From the NCBI RefSeq assembly GCF_900604515.1, contig NZ_UWOS01000002.1, forward strand, positions 434,001 through 498,000: a stretch of 64,000 nucleotides of DNA, given 5' to 3'. Numbering within the stretch: position 1 is the first letter of the stretch; each line of letters starts with the position of its first letter. The DNA is from Arcanobacterium ihumii. Its GTDB lineage: Bacteria > Actinomycetota > Actinomycetes > Actinomycetales > Actinomycetaceae. Shown here piece after piece: positions 53,100-62,307 of this stretch. Under the pieces are notes generated by a model. That model made no database searches. It had not been told where the DNA came from and saw only the letters and a list, made by a program, of their open reading frames with translations. The position numbers and the translations under genes were made by a program.

Positions 53100-55814
53100 G
53101 TGAACGATCAAACTAGTCCTGCGCCGTCTTCATCCTCTAACGAGATTGCACCGCAACCGGCACTCAACCTTGCACTTGATGCTCTAGAAGATTCCTTCGG
53201 CCTGTCCCCTTCTCCAGAAGCGATTGTTGACGCGTTCACCGAGTGGATGTCTTCAACTGGGAAAACGATGTACCCTCACCAAGAGGAAGCGCTGCTTGCA
53301 ATCGTCTCCAGCGATCACGTCATTGTTGCCACCCCCACCGGATCGGGCAAATCCTTGATCGCGATGCAGGCTCTTTTCACCGCACTAGCCACCGGCAGAA
53401 CCGCCTACTACACAGCTCCTCTTAAAGCACTTGTCTCTGAAAAGTTCTTCGAACTCATCCGGCTCTTCGGGGCTCACAACGTCGGCATGGTTACGGGAGA
53501 TTCATCAATCAACGCCGATGCCCCAATAATCTGTGCCACTGCGGAGATTCTTGCCAATATTGCTCTGCGGGAAGGTGATAGAGCCGACGTCGGCGTCGTG
53601 ATCATGGACGAATTCCACTTCTACGCTGATCCACAGCGTGGCTGGGCTTGGCAGGTTCCGCTTCTGGAACTTCCTCAAGCACAACACATCCTTCTATCCG
53701 CAACTTTGGGAGACACCACCTTCCTTGAAAAGGACCTCACCGAACGCACGGGCAGGTCAGTTAGCGTCATTGACGACGCGGTTCGCCCAGTTCCACTGCA
53801 CTTTTCATGGTCCACCTATCCTATCCATGAGGTGATCCAGGACCTGGTTGCAACACATATGGCACCGGTTTACGTTGTCCATTTCTCACAGCGCGAAGCA
53901 GTGAGTCAAGCTCAGTCCCTCCTTCCACTGTCACTGATTTCTAAAGAACAGAAAGAAAAGATTACCAAAGCACTAGGTAGTTTTAAGTTCGGACCAGGAT
54001 TCGGCGCACTACTTTCCAAGTTGCTACGCTCAGGTATCGCCGTTCACCACGCTGGTCTTTTGCCACGGTATCGGCGCCTTGTCGAGAAACTAACGCAACA
54101 GGGTCTCCTCAGTGTCATCTGCGGTACAGACACCCTCGGCGTCGGAATTAACGTTCCGATTCGAACGGTACTTATCACTTCACTCACCAAGTTTGACGGC
54201 AGCAAAATGCGTCACCTTACCGCACGCGAATTCCATCAAATTGCCGGTCGTGCGGGAAGGGCTGGCTTCGACACTGTGGGATACGTCGTGGTCCAAGCTC
54301 CTGAACACGAGATCGAAAATGCACGCAGAATACGCAAAGCTGGAGATGATCCAGTTAAGCAAAAACGCGTGCAAAAGGTAAAGCCCGAGGAGGGCAAACT
54401 TCAATGGTCAGAAAAGACGTTTGAGCAACTCAAGGACCGCGAACCTGAAACCTTAAAATCTCAGCTTCGTATCAATCACGCAACAATACTCAACCTATTG
54501 CAACGTCCTGATCCGGTTGAAGCCGCGGTTCACCTCCTTACTAAGAACCACGAACCGCAGTCAGAGCGAAACCGCCTAGTTCGCGAAGCAATCGATATTT
54601 ATTCTTCGCTACGATTGGCAGGCGTCATCGTTCATGAGGACAGGGTGTGGAGACGCGAACATCCGCAGCAACCAGCTATTCACTTCGCCAAAGAAGTTCC
54701 ATCAGACTTCGCACTTAACGCCCCACTTTCACCGTTTGCGCTGTCTGCACTGGACCTTCTTGAACCGGAATCGCCTAGCTATGCTCTTGATCTTTTATCT
54801 GTCATTGAGTCGGTTCAAGAAGATCCCACCACGGTTCTAGTTGCTCAGAAGAAAGCACTCAAGGGTGAACTCATTAATCGTCTCAAGGCACAGGGAATGG
54901 ACTACACCGAGCGGATGCAGCTCGCTGACGAAGTCACTTGGCCGATGCCACTAGCCGAGCTTCTCCAACCTGCCTTGGAGATCTATGCCCAAACGAATCC
55001 GTGGGTGAAGGGTTATGAGCTGTCACCGAAATCTATCGTCCGTGCAATGATCGAAGAGGCAATGACTTTTTCTGAGTTCATTTCACGCTACGATCTTGCC
55101 CGTTCTGAGGGGATTTTGTTGCGCTATTTAACCGATACGTATCGCGCGTTGAAGCAAATAATTCCACTGGATGCACGAACCGAGGAAGTCGATAACATAA
55201 TTTCTTGGCTCGGCAGACTGGTTCGATCCGTTGATTCCTCGCTTCTAGACGAGTGGGAGGCACTCGCAGATGGACGAGTGACGCTCGACGAGCTCGACGC
55301 ACTTGGAGACGACGATGCCAGCACGGGTGAGGAGGCGGCATTCGGTGCCGACGAGAACGGCAACGTAGTTTTCAGTCGAAATAAACACGCACTTCGAACC
55401 ATTATTAGAAATGCTCTGTTTGATAGAATCATCGCCTTTGATCGTGAGGACTATGATCTCCTGGGCGAGTGGGATGCCTCTTCCGGATGGAATAGTGACC
55501 GCTGGGCAGATGCCGGAGATGACTACTACGACGAGTACGAATACGTTGGAACAGACACGAATGCCCGTTCCGCTAAGTATTTCCAGATCCTCACCGATCC
55601 TTCTCTTGCCGATCTTATCCAAGCAGGTTTGGATGACGACGCCGCAACCACCTTGCTCGAGACGCATCAGCCCGAACGCCTCTGGCTCGCGATTCAGATT
55701 ATCGACGACGGTGAAGACGACCTTGCCTGGGCACTATGGGCAACAATTGACCTCGATAAATCTGACGAAACTGATTCACTAGCATTGAGTATCATCAATG
55801 TGGGAGCTCGATAG
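53100..55814 (+). CDS. DEAD/DEAH-box RNA helicase with DUF3516 C-terminus
   Basis: The 904-residue superfamily 2 helicase has motif I ATPTGSGKS (about residues 77-85), motif Ia TAPLKALVSEKF, motif II as MDEFHFY (DEFH), motif III SATLGD, and motif VI HQIAGRAGRAGFDT. The C-terminal half from about 430 matches the actinobacterial DUF3516 helicase family (Ski2-like overall). The function is not well defined, and RNA remodelling is likely. GTG 53100 lacks a spaced ribosome-binding site, and TAACCT lies 7 bases before it, so the transcript may be leaderless. Confidence 0.88.
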   Translation: MNDQTSPAPSSSSNEIAPQPALNLALDALEDSFGLSPSPEAIVDAFTEWMSSTGKTMYPHQEEALLAIVSSDHVIVATPTGSGKSLIAMQALFTALATGRTAYYTAPLKALVSEKFFELIRLFGAHNVGMVTGDSSINADAPIICATAEILANIALREGDRADVGVVIMDEFHFYADPQRGWAWQVPLLELPQAQHILLSATLGDTTFLEKDLTERTGRSVSVIDDAVRPVPLHFSWSTYPIHEVIQDLVATHMAPVYVVHFSQREAVSQAQSLLPLSLISKEQKEKITKALGSFKFGPGFGALLSKLLRSGIAVHHAGLLPRYRRLVEKLTQQGLLSVICGTDTLGVGINVPIRTVLITSLTKFDGSKMRHLTAREFHQIAGRAGRAGFDTVGYVVVQAPEHEIENARRIRKAGDDPVKQKRVQKVKPEEGKLQWSEKTFEQLKDREPETLKSQLRINHATILNLLQRPDPVEAAVHLLTKNHEPQSERNRLVREAIDIYSSLRLAGVIVHEDRVWRREHPQQPAIHFAKEVPSDFALNAPLSPFALSALDLLEPESPSYALDLLSVIESVQEDPTTVLVAQKKALKGELINRLKAQGMDYTERMQLADEVTWPMPLAELLQPALEIYAQTNPWVKGYELSPKSIVRAMIEEAMTFSEFISRYDLARSEGILLRYLTDTYRALKQIIPLDARTEEVDNIISWLGRLVRSVDSSLLDEWEALADGRVTLDELDALGDDDASTGEEAAFGADENGNVVFSRNKHALRTIIRNALFDRIIAFDREDYDLLGEWDASSGWNSDRWADAGDDYYDEYEYVGTDTNARSAKYFQILTDPSLADLIQAGLDDDAATTLLETHQPERLWLAIQIIDDGEDDLAWALWATIDLDKSDETDSLALSIINVGAR

Positions 55815-55855
55815 ATTCTGTAGAGGATAGCAAGTAAAGAAAAAGAGGATGTCCA

Positions 55856-56605
55856 ATGACTACGATCGACATCGAAGGAAATATCGCGGCTTTGCGTGAG
55901 CGGATGGCAGAAGCTGCCGTGAATAACGACCGTGATCCTCATAGCGTAAAGCTCATGCTGGCGGCCAAGTATCAGCCACTGGAAAATCTTATCCGTGCCA
56001 TCGAATGTGGCGAAACTTTGTTTGGCCACAATCTCATTAACCAGCTTGAGGATTCGGAATCGGCATTGCGTTTTGCGGCTACCAAAATGCCTTCTGATCT
56101 AAGCCACCGCACCACAGTTATCGGTCACGTACAGTCCAATAAACTGAGCACTGCTATGGAGTATGCGCAGCGAATTGACACGGTTGATTCACTCAAAAAT
56201 GCCAAACGAATTAACCGTAGGCAGGAAGCCAAGGTCGAATCAGGAGAAACGAGCCTACCTTATCCAATTCTGCTCCAAGTTAATTCATCAGGTGCACAGA
56301 CTCAGTTCGGATGCGATCCAAAAGACCTTTTGGAGCTTGCGGCTCATGTAGCAAGCTTGCCATTCGTCTCCGTCGAAGGGTTAATGACAATCGGTGCGAA
56401 CTCCTCTGATCCCATGGTTGTTGATCGCAGCTTCGAGATTACTCAGAGCCTGCTTACCGAGATGAAGAAAATCGCTGGGCTCGAAAATGCGTCTGAGCTG
56501 TCTATGGGCATGACGAACGACGTCGAGAACGCAATTAAATACGGTTCAACCGTTGTGCGCGTAGGAACAGCAATTTTCGGTCCTAGGCAGACCACCGCTA
56601 ATTAA
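55856..56605 (+). CDS. YggS/PLPBP-type pyridoxal phosphate-binding protein
   Basis: The 249-residue PLP protein has the alanine-racemase-like barrel. Schiff-base Lys38 lies in MLAAKYQP, the HVQSNK block is near residue 92, and the C-terminal phosphate-binding block SMGMTNDVENAIKYGSTVVRVGTAIFG is intact. The family balances PLP and amino acid pools and has no known catalytic activity. The usual GEN motif after strand 3 is here GHN (FGHNLINQL), a visible departure. It is not beside ftsZ/sepF as most actinobacterial yggS genes are, so it may be a second paralogue. Confidence 0.85.
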   Translation: MTTIDIEGNIAALRERMAEAAVNNDRDPHSVKLMLAAKYQPLENLIRAIECGETLFGHNLINQLEDSESALRFAATKMPSDLSHRTTVIGHVQSNKLSTAMEYAQRIDTVDSLKNAKRINRRQEAKVESGETSLPYPILLQVNSSGAQTQFGCDPKDLLELAAHVASLPFVSVEGLMTIGANSSDPMVVDRSFEITQSLLTEMKKIAGLENASELSMGMTNDVENAIKYGSTVVRVGTAIFGPRQTTAN

Positions 56606-56665
56606 CAGTGTATGAGTTACCTCTATAAGAGAAGAGGCAACCATTAGTGACATAAAACTAAAAGG

Positions 56666-56687
56666 GCCCGGACTCCGTTGTCCGGGC
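56666..56687. terminator. Short G/C hairpin after the YggS-type gene
   Basis: GCCCGGAC (56666-56673) pairs with 56680-56687 around 6 bases. No T-run follows, so activity as a terminator is uncertain. The rest of the 295-base gap to pflA holds only the pflA terminator. Confidence 0.45.
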
Positions 56688-56847
56688 TAACATGTTACTT
56701 TCAGCCTAACCGCCTTTGACTTATATCACAAATTAGCAATGCCCTTTGAGAAATGGTGCGCCGAAATTGTAACGATATTTCAGTTGTTAGTACGCCATGT
56801 AAGATAACAAGAAGTTGATTTAGTGCAAGAGCAATAAGAAAAGATAA

Positions 56848-56887
56848 AAGTGATAGCTCTTCGATTGTTTTCGAAGAGCTATCACTT
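56848..56887 (-). terminator. Terminator of the pfl operon
   Basis: Arms 56848-56864 and 56871-56887 pair perfectly over 17 bases around TTGTTT. It lies 13 bases beyond the pflA stop on the minus strand and is followed by TTATCTTTTC. Confidence 0.8.
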
Positions 56888-56900
56888 AAACATCTTGAAA

Positions 56901-57788
56901 TCAGTGAACGGACAATCCTCGTGAACGGAAGATTTCGCGCACAGCTTCTGTTTCTTCGTTAGAAGGCGGCGTCACATCGTCTAATTCATATTCCATTCCA
57001 AGGGTCTCCCACTTATCGCGCCCCATTTGGTGAAATGGCAAAACCTCAACACGCTCAACCGTTGACCACTTGCTAACAATGTCAGCAACAGCATTAACGT
57101 TTTCTGGTGAATCAGTCAAAGTTGGTACTAAAACGAAACGAATCCAGATCTTCTTTCCTGCAGCAGCTAGGCGATCACCAAATCGAAGTGTTGGCTCTAG
57201 CTCACGACCCGTCGTCTTCTTATAAATTTCGGGAATTCCGCTCTTGACATCGAGTAACACTAAATCAATGTTGTCCATCATGTCATCGGTAAGCGCTGAG
57301 CCGAGGAATCCAGAGGTATCAATTGCCGTATGAATACCCATTTCTTTACAACCACGCAATAATTTCGCCAAGAACGCTGGTTGAAACAATGGCTCACCAC
57401 CTGAGAAGGTGACTCCACCGTCGGTGGCCTTGAACACAGAGCGATAGCGCTTGATTCGATTCAGCAAGTCTTCAGTACGGACCGCTGTACCGTCACGCAT
57501 CTTCATCGTATCTGGATTATGGCAGTAGAGGCAGCGAAGTGGGCAACCGGCGAAGAACGTCGTCATACGAGTTCCTGGCCCATCCACTGCGGTAACGAGC
57601 TCCCAAGAATGAACCGATCCAACTTCTCCGGCACGAACTGCCATCATCTGTTCGGAATGACTCATCTGCCCGGCGAAAGTAACACCTGAAAGCCCAGCTC
57701 CTCCAAGTCGAGGAACTTCGATATCAAGAGGCTCGGGACGGTACTCCCCTGTTGAACCCTCAGTTGCCCGAGTCTTTAACATAGTCAT
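56901..57788 (-). CDS. pflA: Pyruvate formate-lyase activating enzyme (radical SAM)
   Basis: The 295-residue radical SAM enzyme generates the glycyl radical on PFL. The 4Fe-4S motif is CPLRCLYC with Cys82, Cys86 and Cys89. Downstream are GGVTFSGGEPLFQ and DTSGF. About 50 residues precede the region where E. coli PflA starts. ATG codons near residue 42 or 48 are alternative starts. It follows the small glycyl-radical gene after 68 bases. In this operon its substrate should be the separate 83-residue glycyl-radical protein, not a single full-length PFL. Confidence 0.95.
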   Translation of the reverse strand: MTMLKTRATEGSTGEYRPEPLDIEVPRLGGAGLSGVTFAGQMSHSEQMMAVRAGEVGSVHSWELVTAVDGPGTRMTTFFAGCPLRCLYCHNPDTMKMRDGTAVRTEDLLNRIKRYRSVFKATDGGVTFSGGEPLFQPAFLAKLLRGCKEMGIHTAIDTSGFLGSALTDDMMDNIDLVLLDVKSGIPEIYKKTTGRELEPTLRFGDRLAAAGKKIWIRFVLVPTLTDSPENVNAVADIVSKWSTVERVEVLPFHQMGRDKWETLGMEYELDDVTPPSNEETEAVREIFRSRGLSVH

Positions 57789-57856
57789 ACCGCCCCGATC
57801 CTTGAAATGAATGATTATAGGTCACTACACAGCTACAAGAGTTGCGTAGGTAAATC

Positions 57857-58108
57857 TCACATACCTTGGTGGAAGGTACGAGAGATGACGTCGAGTTGCT
57901 GCTCGCGGGTCAAACGAACGAAGTTCACTGCGTAACCCGAGACGCGCACAGTAAGCTGTGGGTATTTCTCTGGATGTTCCATAGCATCCTCAAGGGTGTC
58001 GCGGTTAAGAACGTTAATGTTTGCGTGATAAAGACCTTGGATACCGCCCTTAACTTCGCGGCTAGCCTTCATCGAAGCTTCGCGCTCTGCGTATGATTTT
58101 GTTGCCAT
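57857..58108 (-). CDS. Stand-alone glycyl-radical domain of pyruvate formate-lyase (GrcA-like, 83 aa)
   Basis: Residues 22-83 ([20 protein letters not shown] to SRTFHQGM) match the last 60 or so residues of full-length PFL. The radical motif RVSGYAV has Gly58 as the expected radical site. E. coli GrcA/YfiD (127 residues) is related but longer. The first 21 residues ([20 protein letters not shown]) are extra and highly charged. A strong GAGGAG precedes its ATG. Its residues begin almost exactly where the upstream 700-residue PflB stops, so it supplies the missing radical domain. Acts in the cytosol with PflB and PflA. Confidence 0.9.
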   Translation of the reverse strand: MATKSYAEREASMKASREVKGGIQGLYHANINVLNRDTLEDAMEHPEKYPQLTVRVSGYAVNFVRLTREQQLDVISRTFHQGM

Positions 58109-58163
58109 TGGATTCTCCTCAACAATCTTTATTTTTTACGTTTTTCCTATAACCGAGTCTAGC

Positions 58164-58193
58164 TGGTTGGCAGCATCTAAATGCCACCAACCA
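58164..58193. other. Hairpin between pflB and the glycyl-radical gene
   Basis: Arms 58164-58176 and 58181-58193 pair at 11 of 13 positions around CTAA. There is no T-run on the minus strand. It may stabilise the pflB mRNA or tune the ratio of the two subunits. Confidence 0.45.
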
Positions 58194-58207
58194 ACGTGTT
58201 CTCTGAC

Positions 58208-60310
58208 TCAGTCTTGCTTAATGAAGCCTGCATCCATGATGCCGACAAGGTTTTCGATTTGCTCCTGCTGGGTACGACCGAGCGAGGAAGGAACAATTGT
58301 GTTCGTCAATGAGATGCCATCGAGAGCATCGTCGTAGTCGAGTTTGCCGACCGAAAGCATCGAAGCAAGCATTCCGTGGGTATCTGCACCATTTTCTGGG
58401 TTTGCACCTGGAGCGAATGGAGTACCTGCACGATGACCCGATGGGAAGTTACCCGTTGCCTTGCCGTAGACGACGTTCGAAGTAATCGTCAAAACGGACT
58501 GGGTTGGAATTGCATCGCGATACATCGGAATGGACTTGATCTTGCTCATTACGGTGTGAACGATGGTTGCAGCGATATCATCTGCACGATCGTCGTCATT
58601 TCCGTAACGCGGGAAGTCGCCTTCGGTCTTGTAGTCAACGATTAGACCGGACTCGTCACGAATCGGAGTTACCTTTGCATACTTAATTGCGGAAAGCGAA
58701 TCGGCAACGATGGATAGGCCAGCGATTCCACAACCCATCGTGCGAACGATGTCAGAATCATGAAGAGCCATTTCCATTGCTTCGTAGGCGTACTTGTCAT
58801 GGCTGTAGTGGATGATGTTGAGTGCCTCAACGTAGGTTCCAACTACCCAATCAAGCATGTCTTCATACTTCTCCCAAACCTGGTCGAAGTCGAGTGGAGC
58901 ATCGCCCTCAACTGGGTCATATCCGGTAACGATTTGCTTACCGGACATTTCATCGCGTCCACCGTTCATAGCGTAGAGAAGAGCCTTAGCGGCATTCACA
59001 CGAGCACCGAAGAACTGCATCTGCTTTCCCACACGCATTGGGGAAACACAGCAAGCGATCGCGGCGTCGTCACCCCAGTGACAACGAATTTGCTCGTCCG
59101 CTTCGTACTGAATCGACGAGGTTTCGATCGAAACGCGTGCACAGAAGTTCTTGTATCCAACTGGGAGCTGAGCGGACCAGAAAATCGTGATGTTTGGCTC
59201 TGGTGCTGGGCCGAGGTTCATCAGAGTCTGGAGCAAGCGGAAAGAAGTCTTGGTAACGAGGGTACGACCGTCTTCTGAGAAGCCACCGTCCGACCAAGTC
59301 GCCCAGTAAGGATCACCGGAGAAGATCTGGTCGTAAGCTTCGGTACGAAGGAAACGAACAATTCGGAGCTTAATAACAAGTGCATCGATAATTTCCTGAG
59401 CTTCAGACTCTGTAAGGATTCCACGCTTGAAGTCACGCTCGAAGTAAACATCAAAGAAGCCGGAGAGACGACCAAAGCTCATCGCTGCTCCGTCTTGGGA
59501 CTTCACAGAAGCGAGATAACCGAAATAGGTCCACTGTACTGCTTCTTTAGCAGTGGTTGCTGGTTCAGAAATATCAAAACCGTATGATTCAGCCATACGC
59601 TTGAGTTTCTTGAGTGCCTTGATCTGCTCTGAGTGCTCTTCGCGATAACGAGCCCAGTGCTCTGAGAAAGGCTGATCAGCAACGGCGTCGCGAGCAGCAG
59701 CTTTCTCGTTGATTAGATAGTCAACACCGTAAAGTGCAACACGGCGGTAATCGCCGATGATGCGGCCACGGCCGTATGCGTCTGGCAAACCGGTGATGAT
59801 GTGCGAAGAACGAGCTGCACGAATGCGTGGAGTGTAGATATCAAACACGCCTTCGTTGTGGGTCTTACGGTACTTCGTGAAGATTTCCTTCACGCGTGGG
59901 TTAACCTCTTTGCCAGCTTCGTTAATAGCCGCCTCAACCATGCGCCATCCGCCGTTAGGCATCATCGCACGCTTCAATGGAACATCGGTTTGAAGACCAA
60001 CGACGACGTCGTCTTCTTCACAGATGTATCCGGGGCCGAACGCGTCGACATCGGCGGGGGTGTCTACGTCAACGTCGTAGACACGCTTTTCACGCTCAAC
60101 CGAAAGGTACTTCTCATCGAGAGTCTTCCATAGATTAAGTGTCTTGTCTGTTGGTCCAGCCAAGAAGGAATCATCACCTTCATAAGGTGTGTAGTTTTCT
60201 TGGATGAAGTCACGGACATCAATTTCTGATTTCCAGGTTTCTCCGGCGAAACCTTCCCATCCAGCAAACTGTGCCTCTTCAGCTGAGTTTAGACCTGCAT
60301 TCACGCTCAC
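58208..60310 (-). CDS. pflB: Pyruvate formate-lyase catalytic chain lacking the glycyl-radical domain
   Basis: The 700-residue product aligns with the catalytic barrel of PFL (about 760 residues in E. coli), which splits pyruvate plus CoA into formate and acetyl-CoA without oxygen. The active-site pair is Cys420-Cys421 in AIACCVSPMR. The N-terminal region (EEAQFAGWEGF), PRIRAARSSHIITGLPDAYGRGRIIGDYRR and SVLTITSNVVYGKATGN-PSGHR are canonical. The chain ends NLVGIMDAGFIKQD, just before the position of the glycyl-radical domain, which has no match here. That domain is encoded separately 99 bases downstream. GTG start with AAGGAG upstream. Confidence 0.95.
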   Translation of the reverse strand: MSVNAGLNSAEEAQFAGWEGFAGETWKSEIDVRDFIQENYTPYEGDDSFLAGPTDKTLNLWKTLDEKYLSVEREKRVYDVDVDTPADVDAFGPGYICEEDDVVVGLQTDVPLKRAMMPNGGWRMVEAAINEAGKEVNPRVKEIFTKYRKTHNEGVFDIYTPRIRAARSSHIITGLPDAYGRGRIIGDYRRVALYGVDYLINEKAAARDAVADQPFSEHWARYREEHSEQIKALKKLKRMAESYGFDISEPATTAKEAVQWTYFGYLASVKSQDGAAMSFGRLSGFFDVYFERDFKRGILTESEAQEIIDALVIKLRIVRFLRTEAYDQIFSGDPYWATWSDGGFSEDGRTLVTKTSFRLLQTLMNLGPAPEPNITIFWSAQLPVGYKNFCARVSIETSSIQYEADEQIRCHWGDDAAIACCVSPMRVGKQMQFFGARVNAAKALLYAMNGGRDEMSGKQIVTGYDPVEGDAPLDFDQVWEKYEDMLDWVVGTYVEALNIIHYSHDKYAYEAMEMALHDSDIVRTMGCGIAGLSIVADSLSAIKYAKVTPIRDESGLIVDYKTEGDFPRYGNDDDRADDIAATIVHTVMSKIKSIPMYRDAIPTQSVLTITSNVVYGKATGNFPSGHRAGTPFAPGANPENGADTHGMLASMLSVGKLDYDDALDGISLTNTIVPSSLGRTQQEQIENLVGIMDAGFIKQD

Positions 60311-60693
60311 AGCGCTTCTCTCCTTAGATAAAGTTTTACCTTCAATCCCATCCTAAGAACACCAGTTCAAAGGTTCTAAAGCTCAGACGCAGATCACATT
60401 CTCCATTTAGTACATTTCCGACTTTTCGGACAGAGCTATATTTTCCATTTAGTTTTAACAGGACTATCGGCCCTAACATGCGTTGATGCTGATCACAAAG
60501 AAACGCACTTTCCCCACTAAAACTCGCATTTTTTCGCAAAATCCAAGCTGAACGAATTATCTGGGACCTTTTGTGAATTCGCTCAACTTTTACTACTCGA
60601 ATAAAGAATAAGGCATATCAGAGTCGTCAATACTGTCCATAGCGCCGATATACCAGCAATATGTGAACGTTGCCCGAGCCTAATTCGCCATTC
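60311..60693. promoter_or_regulatory. pfl promoter region with an FNR/CRP-like site
   Basis: This 383-base gap separates cimA (3' end) and pflB (5' end). TTGAT-GCTG-ATCAC at 60483-60496 is one base from the FNR palindrome TTGAT-N4-ATCAA and lies about 175 bases before pflB. A GlxR/CRP-type reading is also possible. Several AT-rich stretches could be promoters. No obvious terminator for cimA is visible. Confidence 0.4.
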
Positions 60694-62304
60694 TCAAATT
60701 TGTGGCTTTACGTGGTTACGTAACAGTCCAAAGATGTAGCCATCAGTTAGCGCTTCCAACGAAGCTTCAATAACGTCAACCCCAACTCCAACCGTGGTCC
60801 ACGTACCTGATCCATCTTTCAATGTGATCAGGACCCGGGTGGTTGCCCCAGTACCACTCTTTGAGTCCAAAATACGTACTTTGAAGTCGATCAACTCGAA
60901 GGTTTTCAGTAGAGGGTAGACGTTTTTCAAGGCCGTCTTCAATGCCGAATCAAGAGCGTTAACTGGACCAACACCTTCTCCGATACGCATAATACGCCGT
61001 CCACCAGCGTGGATTTTTACGTTCGCTTCAGAATAAGTTTCAGATACATCGTGGCGAGTCGTTGCCACATGGGTAGACCAAGATTCGATTTCGAAGAACT
61101 TCGGTCGCTTCCCTTCTACGATTTCGCGAGTCAGCAACTCGAATGAAGCATCAGCAGCGTCAAAAGTATAACCTTGCGCCTCAGCGGCTTTTACGTGGTC
61201 AGTAATCCGTACAACTGCCTCTGGGTTGAATTTTAGATCGATTCCGAATTCTTTGGCTTTTAACTCGACGGAGGCTCGGCCAGCCATATCCGATACCAAC
61301 ATCCGCATACCATTACCAACTGCCATTGGATCAATATGTTGATAGAGATCTGGATTTACTCGGATTGCCGAGGCGTGGAGTCCAGCTTTGTGCGCGAAAG
61401 CGGAAATACCAATATACGGCTGACGCGATGCCGGCGAGATATTGGTTATCTCGGACACCGCGAACGCAACACGGGCGAAATTCGATAGTTCTTCAGCCGT
61501 GACCAACGAATAGTTCGCCTTCATCTGAAGATTTGCCACACAAGTAATGAGGTTAGCGTTTCCTGTGCGCTCCCCATAGCCGTTAATCGTTCCTTGGATC
61601 TGGCGGCATCCAGCTTCAACAGCAGCAATGGTATTCGCAACCGCACATCCACCGTCGTCATGGGTATGGATGCCTAGCTGTGGATCAGAAATACCGTTCG
61701 CACCTAAAACGGCTCGAAGCTGAGTTACGATTTCGGTGATTTGCGATGGCAAGCATCCACCATTGGTATCACATAGAATCACCCACGTCGCACCCGCATT
61801 GAGGGCAGCCATCGCAGCCGCAGAAGCATAGTCAGGATCATATGTAAATCCGTCGAAAAAGTGCTCGAGGTCAATCATCACTTCGCGTCCGAGGGAACGT
61901 AGGTACTGAACAGACTCAGAAATCATTGCCAGGTTTTCTTCACCTGATGTGCGTAATGCCTGCTCAACGTGGCGAATATCTGATTTCGCAACAAGGCACA
62001 GAGCTGGGGCTCCAGAGTCAATGAGCGCCTGGAGCTGAGGATCATCTTGCGCACCGATTCCAACTTTTCGGGTTGCACCGAACGCCACTAATTTCGCGGT
62101 CTTAAGGGGATTATAAAGCCGAACCTGATCGAAGAACTCTGTATCGCGTGGAATCGCACCGGGCCAACCACCCTCTATAAAGTCAGCACCCATTGATTCG
62201 ATGATCGGAAGCATCGCGATTTTATCGGCTACAGACAAGTTAATACCTTCTTGCTGAGCACCATCGCGCATAGTGGTGTCGTAGACGAATACCTTTTCGG
62301 TCAT
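60694..62304 (-). CDS. cimA: (R)-citramalate synthase
   Basis: The 536-residue DRE-TIM enzyme condenses pyruvate with acetyl-CoA to citramalate, the first step of the threonine-independent route to 2-oxobutyrate and isoleucine. DTTMRDGAQQEG (9-20) supplies metal and substrate residues, and HTHDDGGCAVANT (about 214-226) the metal ligands. NGYGERTGNANL is conserved. The C-terminal LeuA-type regulatory domain covers about 410-530 and probably binds an end product. The length and start MTEKVFVYDTTMRDG match CimA more than 2-isopropylmalate synthase. It follows ilvE after 3 bases, in operon with ilvE and leuB. Confidence 0.88.
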   Translation of the reverse strand: MTEKVFVYDTTMRDGAQQEGINLSVADKIAMLPIIESMGADFIEGGWPGAIPRDTEFFDQVRLYNPLKTAKLVAFGATRKVGIGAQDDPQLQALIDSGAPALCLVAKSDIRHVEQALRTSGEENLAMISESVQYLRSLGREVMIDLEHFFDGFTYDPDYASAAAMAALNAGATWVILCDTNGGCLPSQITEIVTQLRAVLGANGISDPQLGIHTHDDGGCAVANTIAAVEAGCRQIQGTINGYGERTGNANLITCVANLQMKANYSLVTAEELSNFARVAFAVSEITNISPASRQPYIGISAFAHKAGLHASAIRVNPDLYQHIDPMAVGNGMRMLVSDMAGRASVELKAKEFGIDLKFNPEAVVRITDHVKAAEAQGYTFDAADASFELLTREIVEGKRPKFFEIESWSTHVATTRHDVSETYSEANVKIHAGGRRIMRIGEGVGPVNALDSALKTALKNVYPLLKTFELIDFKVRILDSKSGTGATTRVLITLKDGSGTWTTVGVGVDVIEASLEALTDGYIFGLLRNHVKPQI

Positions 62305-62307
62305 TTT

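Noticed and set aside
57857-60310. Frameshift or sequencing error splitting a normal pflB
   Set aside because: The two parts are separated by 99 bases with a hairpin. The small gene has its own strong ribosome-binding site and about 21 extra residues not found in fused PFL.
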